In this document: in pieces, positions 1 to 6,176 of the stretch
Layout: each line of letters opens with the position of its first letter
Numbering within the stretch: the first letter of the stretch is position 1
Source: Anaerolineae bacterium
GTDB lineage: Bacteria > Chloroflexota > Anaerolineae > B4-G1
DNA: 6,340 nt
Direction: 5' to 3'
Assembly (NCBI GenBank): GCA_030612185.1
Contig: JAUWOI010000267.1
Span: 1-6,340, forward strand
Notes under the pieces: model-generated
Database searches by the model: none
Told to the model about the DNA's origin: nothing
The model's input: the letters and a program-made list of their open reading frames with translations, nothing else
Program-made: the position numbers and the translations under genes

Positions 1-1260
1 GGCCGGCGCGTCGCGCAGGGCGCGCGACGGGCGGGGGGCGCGGGCCGGGACGTCTCGCCCATCCGGCCGGTTCATCAAGCGGTTCATCAACGAGAAGCGC
101 AGGACATCGGGCAGGAAGGGGGCCAGCACGACGATCTCCCCTGGCGGGACGTCCTCGTCGTGCACCAACTCGGCGATCTCCCCCGCGACCCAATCGAGCA
201 TCTCGGGGTAGTAGCGATGATACTCATAGACCAGGGCCTCTCGCACGTTTCCTGTTCTTGCTCCCCTGCTCCTCTGCTCCCTTGCTCCCTGAGTTGACCG
301 GTTCAGGCTGCGGGCCAACTGATCCCCGAAGGCGCGCATGTCGGGCGAGGTGACGTACGACTCGGTGAAAGTGACTCGTTCGTCGCACAGGTCTCTGAGC
401 GCGCGCCCGCTCTCTGGGTCGGCCGCCAGGAAGCGCCGGTAGCCCGCCCCTTGGTCGTAGATCAAGAGCGCCGACCGGCAGTGGGGCAGCCAATCCCGCA
501 GCAGGTCGTGGGCCACGGGCGTGTCCTCCTCGACGTTGTCCACGATGATGTGGGAGTAGGTCTCCAGCAGGTAGTTACGGCATAGGGGCATGGCCCACAG
601 GTACTTGAGGAACACCTCAAGTTGGAGCGAGAAATCGAGCAGGTTATGGGCCAGGCAGTACTGGCGGAAGCGGGTGGCGCAGGCCTGGGCCTCGTCGTAG
701 ATGCGTCGCTGGCTCTGCTCGCCGGACCAGGCGGCCTTGAGCCGTTTGCCGATCTCCGTATGCGGGAAGCCGACGACGGCGGCCTTGTTGAGGTTATCTA
801 TGATCTGGCTGTAGAGCCGGTTGCGGTTTATGGTGATCGTCTCGAAGTAGCCCTGATCGAGCAGCGGGCGGACCAGGCGGGCCATGTAGTACTGGGCCGT
901 CTCCAGCGTGAGGAAGGTGGGTGGGTCGTCAGGATGGCCAAAACCCGCGTCCTCGGCGACCAGCGGCCAGAAGAGGTCCACCGTGCGCTGGGCCAGGCCG
1001 CCGACGGTCAGGATGGTCACCTGCCCGCCAGCGCGGACGGACGATTGGCGGAGCGCCTCGTAGTACGGCGAGGCCAGTGTGCGCTGGGGCACGATCCCCA
1101 GGATCGAGCCGCCCGGGACGCCGGTGTCGAGCAGGTGTAGGAGCCGCCTGACGCCGGTGGTGGTTTTGCCGGTGCCGGCGGGGCCTTCCAGGAAGAGTTT
1201 GCGCTCTATGGGGCGCTCAATGAGCGCCAGTTGGTGGTCGGAAAGAGCAAATGATCTCAT
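1..1260 (-). CDS. UvrD/Rep-superfamily ATP-dependent helicase-like protein, 3' end outside window
   Basis: The reading frame is open for exactly 420 codons, from ATG at 1260 to the window edge, so the C-terminus is missing. The start is well fixed: TAA and TGA stops lie 48 bp upstream and no in-frame ATG, GTG or TTG occurs between. Walker A is GPAGTGKT (residues 26-33). The Walker B region reads IIVDNVEEDTP (238-248) where UvrD-type enzymes have DEfQDt. The motif III region reads YDQGAGYR (268-275) instead of GDxxQsIY, and the motif IV region has SYVTS instead of NYRS. The family resemblance is therefore clear, but motor activity is uncertain. The end of the visible part (IVVLAPFLPDVLRFSL, then RPSRALRD near 410-417) looks like the 2A-domain entry; motifs V and VI would lie outside the window. 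The gene starts 48 bp after gajB on the same strand, without a strong Shine-Dalgarno site. It is much more GC-rich than gajAB, so it is probably a resident gene. A partner nuclease further left is possible but unseen. Confidence 0.85.
   Translation of the reverse strand, partial: MRSFALSDHQLALIERPIERKLFLEGPAGTGKTTTGVRRLLHLLDTGVPGGSILGIVPQRTLASPYYEALRQSSVRAGGQVTILTVGGLAQRTVDLFWPLVAEDAGFGHPDDPPTFLTLETAQYYMARLVRPLLDQGYFETITINRNRLYSQIIDNLNKAAVVGFPHTEIGKRLKAAWSGEQSQRRIYDEAQACATRFRQYCLAHNLLDFSLQLEVFLKYLWAMPLCRNYLLETYSHIIVDNVEEDTPVAHDLLRDWLPHCRSALLIYDQGAGYRRFLAADPESGRALRDLCDERVTFTESYVTSPDMRAFGDQLARSLNRSTQGAREQRSRGARTGNVREALVYEYHRYYPEMLDWVAGEIAELVHDEDVPPGEIVVLAPFLPDVLRFSLMNRLMNRPDGRDVPARAPRPSRALRDAPA
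69..92. repeat. Two 12-bp tandem units encoding repeated LMNR
   Basis: The plus strand carries GGTTCATCAAGC followed by GGTTCATCAACG, 10 of 12 bases identical. In the helicase-like protein this gives MNRLMNR at residues 392-398. The unit length is a multiple of three, so a small in-frame duplication is the simplest explanation. Confidence 0.5.
258..289. repeat. Four tandem 8-bp units inside the helicase-like gene
   Basis: The plus strand reads TTGCTCCC, CTGCTCCT, CTGCTCCC, TTGCTCCC; on the coding strand this is a GGGAGCAG-type repeat. Four units of 8 bp make 32 bp, which is not a multiple of three, so each unit is read in a different frame, yet the helicase frame stays open across it. It encodes an Arg/Gln/Gly/Ser-rich stretch around residues 322-337. 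The residues on either side look like ordinary helicase sequence, so this is probably a surface insertion. Similar GGAGCAGG-type short repeats are usually intergenic in repeat-rich bacteria such as cyanobacteria; that comparison is from general knowledge. Confidence 0.75.
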
Positions 1261-1308
1261 TGGATAATCCGTCTCATGGATGCTTGCTCTGGCAAAAGCG
1301 ACGTCTCA

Positions 1309-3063
1309 TTAGATGAGCCCAATCTCACCTTCCCGGAGAAAGCGGCTTGGATTCCTCCAGTTCTCATCATCTGTAATGTACATTAGAACACGGCGCGTAC
1401 GAGTCATTGCAACGTAGAGCAACCGTCTTCCTTCTTCAACCTTCTCATCAGTAATTGGGCTATAGCGGTTATAGTGGGGAACTTGACCATCATTCAAATC
1501 CACAATCGCGACTGCGTCAAACTCCCTCCCCTTCGCTCGATGCATTGTCATGAGCTTCATGCTCTTTTCGTAGTTTGCAAACATGCCAAGGTCAGCGGTA
1601 GTAAGACTCTCTGTATCCACTCTGCGGTCGATCATATCCTGCTTCATCTCTTTGACCGACTCGATCAAGAGATGACAGCACGATGGTGGTAACAATTCGT
1701 CTTCGCACAGAATGGCAGCGAATTCTCTAGCGGCCTCATTCAGCCAGATGATCCCTCGTTGGTGTTCCTGGCGCAGGATCTTTCCCGTACGGATCAATCG
1801 AAATACTGTTGTGCGGCCTGCATAAGTATACACATTGTAGTTAGTTGAGCCAGTACCGTCGGTTATCAGTTTGAACAGTTCTCTCTCGATGCGTGGAATC
1901 AGCCTTGGGTCAGGTTGTTCGATATAGGCGCAGATTTGCTCCGCAAGTGGAGCAAATAGGTGTCTGCGTTTGTACGGTCGTGCACCCGGTCCGAACACCG
2001 GAATGCCATACTCACGTAGCTGACGACCAAGATGCAACAGTTTCACCCACCACGGTGCGAGGATGGCAGCCTTGCCGTAATCGATCCCTAGCTCGTCCAA
2101 AACCGGAATGTAATGTTCGGTGATTGTTTCGAATGCAGTTGCTGCGTGAATGTACTGAGGTTCCTCTGTGAAGACTGCTGACTCTCCGCCTGGTGACATT
2201 GGAGGATCACGCGGACACAACCGCTCTGCATGCTTGACTATGGGGTCACTGGAGCGGAAATTGATAAGTAGCTCGAAGTCACGTTGGGCAGCGATTAGGT
2301 CGGCAAACTCGTCCATCAAATCAGGGCGAGCCCCTGCGAAGCCGTAGATGGACTGGTAGGGATCTCCTACAAGGAAGAACTTAGTAAGGCCACGGTCTGC
2401 GATAAGCTTGAGTATCTCCACTTGCAGCGTCGATGTGTCTTGAAATTCGTCGACCAGCATCCAGGCAAACCGACAGGCAATCGCATTGGTAATGCTTGGC
2501 CATTCTGACATAAGGCGGTAGGACAGATATATGATGTTAGGAAAATCAACGAAGTGCTCCCGCCGTAGGCGTTCCCAGAAATCCAGTGCTATGTCGGTAG
2601 TCAGTGGATACGCCGTGATTGGCGTACCGTCAGGTTCTCGATTCAGTTGCTCAAATCTGTCGCGCGCACTGGCATTCAATCTATAGTCACTGCGAACTGA
2701 GTCAACGATCTCGCGATAGCGCTCGCTGTCCGGCGGTAAGACAGTGAATTCGTCCGTATAGTCTGGCAATCTCCAATGAAAGTGACGGAGGATGTTATTG
2801 AGGCAGAACGCGTGGATCGTAGATATGTCACAGTAGTTTTCGTCCCCAATCTTCCCATAAGATCTTAAACGACTCTCAATCTCGTAGACCGCTGCGTTGG
2901 TGTAAGTGATACATGCTACTCGTCGTGCTGAGTCTCTGACTCCGTCCAGGCACCGCAGTAGCTTAGCTACTAAGGCTCGTGTCTTGCCACTGCCCGGACA
3001 AGCCACGACGAATGTATTTCCATCACATCTGACGGTATCTCGTTGAGCGTCAGTCAGGTTCAT
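1309..3063 (-). CDS. gajB: Gabija-type SF1A UvrD/PcrA-like helicase GajB
   Basis: This 584-residue protein has the full SF1A helicase motif set: a Q-motif region at the N-terminus (LTDAQRDTV), Walker A ACPGSGKT (21-28), motif Ia CITYTNAA (51-58), STIHAFC (81-87), motif II VDEFQDT (204-210), motif III VGDPYQSIYGFAGA (232-245), motif IV NFRSSD (268-273), motif V TMHRAKGREFDAV (506-518) and motif VI EEGRRLLYVAMTRTR (543-557). All ATP-binding and hydrolysis residues appear intact. The ATG lies inside the end of gajA (14-nt overlap) and lacks a clear Shine-Dalgarno site, so translation is probably coupled to gajA. In known Gabija systems GajB assembles with GajA and is thought to act on DNA ends or single strands during phage infection. 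It is somewhat longer than the roughly 494-residue Bacillus cereus GajB. On sequence alone it could pass for a PcrA-like repair helicase; the pairing with an OLD-TOPRIM gene decides the call. Confidence 0.88.
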   Translation of the reverse strand: MNLTDAQRDTVRCDGNTFVVACPGSGKTRALVAKLLRCLDGVRDSARRVACITYTNAAVYEIESRLRSYGKIGDENYCDISTIHAFCLNNILRHFHWRLPDYTDEFTVLPPDSERYREIVDSVRSDYRLNASARDRFEQLNREPDGTPITAYPLTTDIALDFWERLRREHFVDFPNIIYLSYRLMSEWPSITNAIACRFAWMLVDEFQDTSTLQVEILKLIADRGLTKFFLVGDPYQSIYGFAGARPDLMDEFADLIAAQRDFELLINFRSSDPIVKHAERLCPRDPPMSPGGESAVFTEEPQYIHAATAFETITEHYIPVLDELGIDYGKAAILAPWWVKLLHLGRQLREYGIPVFGPGARPYKRRHLFAPLAEQICAYIEQPDPRLIPRIERELFKLITDGTGSTNYNVYTYAGRTTVFRLIRTGKILRQEHQRGIIWLNEAAREFAAILCEDELLPPSCCHLLIESVKEMKQDMIDRRVDTESLTTADLGMFANYEKSMKLMTMHRAKGREFDAVAIVDLNDGQVPHYNRYSPITDEKVEEGRRLLYVAMTRTRRVLMYITDDENWRNPSRFLREGEIGLI

Positions 3064-4876
3064 CGGTAATCAACCAGTTGACTGCATCGCGGATGTACGC
3101 CGGAACATCTTCGGCAAGATCGGCATATTTTGAAGCGACTTGAGCGAATCTCGCTTTACCAAAGCGCTTTGCGGTGTTCAGCACCGTTGTTCGGAGTTCA
3201 TTGAGAAGTTGCCTGCGTGCGTACTCGTCCAGACCGTTGTTGTTCAGAATCTTGTGACTTTTCAGCAACTTCTGTGCTACCCGTGGAGCTCCGCACTCCC
3301 TGGCGGCTTCAGCGAGAAGGCGGAGCGTTCCGGGAATGGTTAATGCGCGCTCGAAGGTAGTCTGGCACTGGAACACTTTCACGAATTCGCTGGCTAAGGT
3401 CGCCAGATTTGGAGTCTCTGGTGGTTCATCTTCATCTGGTCCCACTGGTGGCAAGTCATCCGGTTGAAGATCTCCATCGGCGACGATTGCGCATTTCTTG
3501 GGCACACCAGAGCTGCTGAAGATCTTGGCGTAAACACCGAAATGCACACCATAGATTGGGATTACCGAGATGCCCAAACGGTCCAGGTCAATATCATCCA
3601 TCACGTGCTTCACAAGAGCAGGGATCAGGAAAAGCTCCGCAGGCCCCTCAACCAGTATGACCTTGCGTGCAAATAGCAATGTCGATCTCGTGGCGTCAAG
3701 ATAGCGCTCCAGATCGGCAACTTCGGTCTCCTCGAGTCCTGCGTCTCTTGCAAGTGTCGTTGAAGCGATAGCTGGGACGTCCTTGTTTGTCAATACCACC
3801 AATGATTCTAGCGGTGCCTGAGAACTAATATGTGTGCTGTGTGTTGTGATGATGGTCTGGAATGGCTTCTCGCTGAGAACCTCGTAAAGGATACGCTGTA
3901 GCTGTGGGTGGAGATGAGCTTCAGGTTCCTCAATTAGCAGGATCTGCCCTGCTGTTCTAGGATTAGCGACACGCCGCTCGAAGTATTCGAGCAGCATGCT
4001 GATGTAGAGAATGTTGTTTAACCCAAGGCCATTTCGCGCTGGCTCAAAATCGCTGAGGGCCTCATTTGACAGAAGTATGGTCAGGGAGCGACAGATGGAT
4101 GCAAAAGAAGGGTCGGACATACCGAGGCGGGTGTCCATTCTGAAGGCGTCACCAGCGGTCTCGGAGAACGCAGTCTGGATGGCGTCTCCAGCGTCGCTAA
4201 TTGTTGGTCTAGCGGAGACTTCATCGTTGGCGGCGCGTATGATCCGTACAAGATCTTCCTTTTCATCCTGTGGAATGTCGCTCGCGGCAAGCAGTTGACC
4301 AAGAGGTGACACGCGACTGCGGCGGAGATCCTGTTGCACATCACGCATCGCCTGCAAGAATTCGACCCGGAAGTGCTGCAAATCCCCGAATCTCACAGTC
4401 TCTCCTAGATCCTCGTCCCACTCAACAGCAGCAGGGTCGTTGCACCCACCTCCGGTCAATTCCCATTGGTAGTCGTCCTCAAGTGTCAAATTATTTCCCT
4501 CACGTTCGCCGGCCTCTATCTCATCACGGACCACCTGTTTGGGGCGGAAGCGATAAGTAAGACGGGCGAGGTCCTCATCGACCCCCCAACACCCAACTAA
4601 CCCGCATTCATTCGTATGTTCGGCATACCCAGTGAACTCAACTGCGACGATGACCTGCTGGGGTGTGGATGTATTGATGCTGCTGTGAATGTCATGCTCA
4701 ATGAGCTGGCGGTATCGACTTGATAGGTTCACATCGACTGCGAGTCTTATTGCGTGAAGAAGGTTGGTCTTGCCAGTGTTGTTCTCTCCTATGATGCAAG
4801 TCACCCCTGGACATAGTTTGACATCTAGGTGAGCGAAGGTCCGAAAGTTCCTGATAACAATGCGTGATACATACAT
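3050..4876 (-). CDS. gajA: Gabija-type class 2 OLD endonuclease GajA (ABC ATPase + TOPRIM)
   Basis: This 608-residue protein has the layout of class 2 OLD (overcoming lysogenization defect) nucleases. The N-terminal ABC-type ATPase begins MYVSRIVIRNFRTF, with Walker A GENNTGKT (30-37). It continues with a signature-like NGLGLNN (282-288), Walker B plus D-loop LLIEEPEAHLHPQ (313-325) and H-loop TTHS (344-347). The TOPRIM nuclease domain follows: the acidic motif LVEGPAE (408-414), the strand and glycine segment IPIYGVHFGVYA (439-450), and the metal-binding DGD (467-469). A late basic segment FGKARFAQ (572-579) resembles the conserved Lys-containing KGRFAQ motif of the family. Its length is close to Bacillus cereus GajA (about 578). 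In characterised Gabija, GajA nicks specific DNA and is restrained by NTPs. Start choice: ATG at 4876 has GGAGGA six bases upstream and gives the standard OLD N-terminus. It overlaps gajB, forming one operon. An acidic, proline-rich loop (about 470-489) follows the DGD. No frame damage is seen. Confidence 0.9.
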   Translation of the reverse strand: MYVSRIVIRNFRTFAHLDVKLCPGVTCIIGENNTGKTNLLHAIRLAVDVNLSSRYRQLIEHDIHSSINTSTPQQVIVAVEFTGYAEHTNECGLVGCWGVDEDLARLTYRFRPKQVVRDEIEAGEREGNNLTLEDDYQWELTGGGCNDPAAVEWDEDLGETVRFGDLQHFRVEFLQAMRDVQQDLRRSRVSPLGQLLAASDIPQDEKEDLVRIIRAANDEVSARPTISDAGDAIQTAFSETAGDAFRMDTRLGMSDPSFASICRSLTILLSNEALSDFEPARNGLGLNNILYISMLLEYFERRVANPRTAGQILLIEEPEAHLHPQLQRILYEVLSEKPFQTIITTHSTHISSQAPLESLVVLTNKDVPAIASTTLARDAGLEETEVADLERYLDATRSTLLFARKVILVEGPAELFLIPALVKHVMDDIDLDRLGISVIPIYGVHFGVYAKIFSSSGVPKKCAIVADGDLQPDDLPPVGPDEDEPPETPNLATLASEFVKVFQCQTTFERALTIPGTLRLLAEAARECGAPRVAQKLLKSHKILNNNGLDEYARRQLLNELRTTVLNTAKRFGKARFAQVASKYADLAEDVPAYIRDAVNWLITDEPD

Positions 4877-4882
4877 GTCAAA

Positions 4883-4888
4883 TCCTCC
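4883..4888 (-). promoter_or_regulatory. Shine-Dalgarno site of gajA
   Basis: The coding strand reads GGAGGA, six bases before the ATG at 4876. It supports that start and shows gajA has its own strong translation signal, whereas gajB has none. Confidence 0.8.
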
Positions 4889-4910
4889 GCGTAGAGATTA
4901 CTCTCTCATT

Positions 4911-4922
4911 GCCAACCTTGGC
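4911..4922. promoter_or_regulatory. Short dyad upstream of gajA (GCCAA-2-TTGGC)
   Basis: GCCAA and TTGGC are perfect inverted arms around a 2-bp centre, 35 bp before the gajA start. The stem is too short and lacks a T-run, so it is not a terminator. It could be a protein-binding dyad. The rest of the 95-bp gap (4877-4971) is purine-rich on the coding strand and shows no confident -35/-10 pair. Confidence 0.25.
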
Positions 4923-4971
4923 TAGATCGCTTCTCTTCGTGCTTCTCTCACTTCGTATCATTTGATTCACT

Positions 4972-5199
4972 TCACTCCGAATTTGCTGTCGTCTTCTCGG
5001 CAAAAAATCTTCTCACGTCCACAACCTGCTGCGTCTGGCAGGCGCGGGGCAGGCTGGCGACGATCTGCTGGCCGTACCGTTTGGTGTTAATACGGGAGTC
5101 GATGATGGTGACCACTCCTCGGTCAGTCTCGGTGCGGATGAGACGGCCCACCCCTTGCTTGAGCACCAGGATAGCCTCGGGCAATGTCATCTCGTAGAA
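4972..5199 (-). pseudogene. DinG-type helicase C-terminal remnant
   Basis: The last ~75 codons before the TGA at 4972 encode the end of a DinG/XPD-like helicase C2 domain. LPEAILVLKQGVGRLIRT contains the family's LPxAxLxLKQGxGRLIR motif VI region with the arginine finger. It is followed by DRGVV, a beta-strand TIIDSR, RYGQQIVASLP and the usual tail DVRRFF. A full DinG is several hundred residues longer; the Walker A, the iron-sulfur or exonuclease region and the DEAH box are all absent. Upstream the frame passes directly into AbiEi-like sequence, so the fragment cannot act as a helicase. The natural stop is kept, so the true 3' end of the old gene is here. The junction is placed from motif limits, to within about 15 bp. 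Confidence 0.75.
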
Positions 5200-5612
5200 C
5201 GCCAGCCTATTCCAGTCAAAATCATCCTGGCGTATCCACAGACCAGTGGCGACCTGACCGACCCCAGCGCACAGGTCCAGGCGAGCCAGGCCGTCGAGGA
5301 TAGTCATTTTTAGATCGCTGACGGTTACCTGTTCGTAAGGTGTCACCCAAGCCGGTTCGCAGCCCCACAGTGCTGAAGGGGACGCGTACGTGACCGGGCG
5401 GGTGAGCACGTTGTGAATGTCCATCCCGCTTTCGTGAGAGATGTAGTAGGAAGTTTCTCCCCACAACTCCCGAGCGACGACGTAACAGTTGACCTGGGGT
5501 GTGGTTTCGTCTCCCGACGACAGGGGCACGATGCCGTAACGGCTGGCCGTCAGGCGGACCAGTCAGCCAGTGCGGGTGAGCCGGCGCAGGGTTTTCCTGA
5601 CCATAGAGAACC
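5200..5612 (-). pseudogene. AbiEi-like antitoxin/winged-helix protein, broken at both ends and by an in-frame TGA
   Basis: The frame reads SMVRKTLRRLTRTG, then TGA (5563-5565), then LVRLTASRYGIVPLSS. AbiEi-type regulators have GWL at this point in the winged helix, so TGA replaces an expected Trp codon (TGG). Beyond it come YVVARELW, the SHES segment typical of the family (YYISHESGMDIHNVLTRPV), and a typical C-terminal stretch VTVSDLKMTILDGLARLDLC followed by GVGQVATGLW and DDFDWNRL. AbiEi is the antitoxin and repressor of type IV AbiE systems; no AbiEii toxin is present. The N-terminal part of the helix-turn-helix is missing, replaced by VapC sequence, and the C-terminus runs into DinG sequence. 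The stretch between TRPV and WVTPYEQ also looks short for the family, suggesting an internal deletion. A 185-codon open frame from GTG at 5529 to 4972 covers the rest and could in theory be translated. The family call comes from motif memory. Confidence 0.65.
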
Positions 5613-5735
5613 TGTGATGTGCCCAACGATTTGCCCTTCGTCATTGGCCTGCCAGACGGCGCTGGATTCCGTAACCCAAGGATCACGGTTCAACAAGACA
5701 TCTAGCAAGACGTTGGTATCGAACAGGACGCGCAT
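5613..5735 (-). pseudogene. vapC: VapC-like PIN-domain toxin, N-terminal fragment
   Basis: Translation from ATG at 5735 gives MRVLFDTNVLLDVLLNR, the first PIN strand with its metal-binding Asp (D6), then a helix through SSAVWQANDEGQIVGHIT. PIN toxins are about 130-140 residues long and need three or four acidic residues. Here the match stops at about residue 41 and the frame continues for 20 unrelated residues (from GSLWSGKP) to a stop at 5550. The ATG overlaps the antitoxin stop by one base (TGATG), the normal vapBC arrangement. Loss of the rest of the PIN fold should abolish RNase activity. Confidence 0.75.
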
Positions 5736-5980
5736 CAGCCGTACTTCTCCATGCGACGTTCATCCAGCCACTGCTGGACTTCTGCGTCGGATGGGGCAGG
5801 CCGGCTCGTAGCCAGAAGTCCGAGAGCCTTTTCCAGGGTCTTGCGCTTGGGTCGAGAGGGCACCACTTCTGGCGCCAGAGTGTTGATGACATCCCGCACC
5901 AGAGCGAAACGCCTGTCTGGTGACCATTGGTGGACGGTTTTGAGAACAGTCTCGTAACTATTCGCTTTCAGGATATTCAT
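5735..5980 (-). CDS. VapB-like antitoxin (orphaned)
   Basis: This 81-residue protein begins MNILKANSYETVLKTV and ends WLDERRMEKYG. It has no membrane segment, is rich in Arg/Lys and Glu, and fits a small TA antitoxin: an N-terminal helical segment (PDRRFALVRDVINTLAPEV), a basic linker (RPKRKTLEKA, 43-52) and a C-terminal toxin-wrapping tail (DAEVQQWLDERR, 65-76). The family assignment rests mainly on its position: it is directly upstream of, and overlaps by one base, a vapC-like start. The start is supported by AGGAGG eight bases upstream. It is intact although its toxin is cut off, so it may persist as a repressor of its own promoter, neutralise a toxin made elsewhere, or simply be a leftover. 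Confidence 0.7.
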   Translation of the reverse strand: MNILKANSYETVLKTVHQWSPDRRFALVRDVINTLAPEVVPSRPKRKTLEKALGLLATSRPAPSDAEVQQWLDERRMEKYG

Positions 5981-5988
5981 TTCCGCTT

Positions 5989-5994
5989 CCTCCT
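5989..5994 (-). promoter_or_regulatory. Shine-Dalgarno site of the antitoxin gene
   Basis: The coding strand has a perfect AGGAGG eight bases before the ATG at 5980. This fixes the start and predicts strong translation. Confidence 0.85.
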
Positions 5995-6004
5995 GCCTGA
6001 AAAA

Positions 6005-6033
6005 AGTGTACCACGGACACGTTCTTTGGGCAA
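6005..6033 (-). promoter_or_regulatory. Sigma-70-like promoter of the antitoxin gene
   Basis: On the minus strand TTGCCC (6028-6033) and TACACT (6005-6010) are separated by 17 bp, each matching four of six consensus bases. The predicted transcript start, around 5998, lies just before the AGGAGG site. GTGT and ACAC arms (6017-6020 and 6006-6009) form a weak dyad over the -10, a plausible autorepression site for the antitoxin. No terminator is visible between here and gajA. Confidence 0.5.
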
Positions 6034-6176
6034 GCCGGGGCAGATGCTTCTCACCATGTTCTTTTCACTCGCTCCGGCAAGGTGATGGCATCTTTGCCCT
6101 AGGCCTGTCCGCCAATGACGATATGCCCGAAGCGGCAGGATTCGATCTCTGGTGCGGGCAGATCCTCTACTCCCAA
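6030..6176 (-). pseudogene. Mth938/DUF498-like gene remnant with two in-frame stops
   Basis: In the frame that runs through 6176, the protein reads DLPAPEIESCRFGHIVIGGQA, stop, GKDAITLPERVKRTW, stop, EASAPACP. Mth938-like proteins (DUF498/598, about 110-130 residues) start with a similar CRFG-x-I-x-I-x-G-x-x-Y-x-x-D-hydrophobic pattern. Their Tyr falls on the TAG (6099-6101). The expected aromatic residue after W, in the WW-type segment, falls on the TGA (6051-6053). The remnant begins next to the stop of the upstream gene and fades into the antitoxin promoter, so the C-terminal two thirds are gone. The left limit is approximate. The family call is from a short match. Confidence 0.5.

Noticed and set aside
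622..1140. A 172-codon plus-strand open frame
   Set aside because: It lies wholly opposite the helicase-like gene, whose protein shows real motifs; it is a typical antisense shadow of GC-rich coding DNA.
1270..1309. CGTCTCAT direct repeat at 1270-1277 and 1302-1309 in the gajB-helicase gap
   Set aside because: Two 8-bp copies in a 48-bp spacer, one overlapping the gajB stop; no link to a promoter or attachment site.
1255..4911. TCTCATTG occurs at 1255-1262 and 4904-4911, bracketing gajAB like a target-site duplication
   Set aside because: Eight bases is short for this many comparisons, the left copy lies inside the helicase-like gene's start codon region, and no inverted terminal repeats or transposase are present.
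4877..4971. Possible terminator or promoter between the DinG tail and gajA
   Set aside because: No stem followed by a T-run and no -35/-10 pair with 16-18 bp spacing could be supported; only the small dyad is listed.
5222..5686. A 154-codon minus-strand frame across the scar
   Set aside because: Low-complexity Arg/Pro/Gly-rich translation with no motif; it is an alternate frame of the AbiEi remnant.
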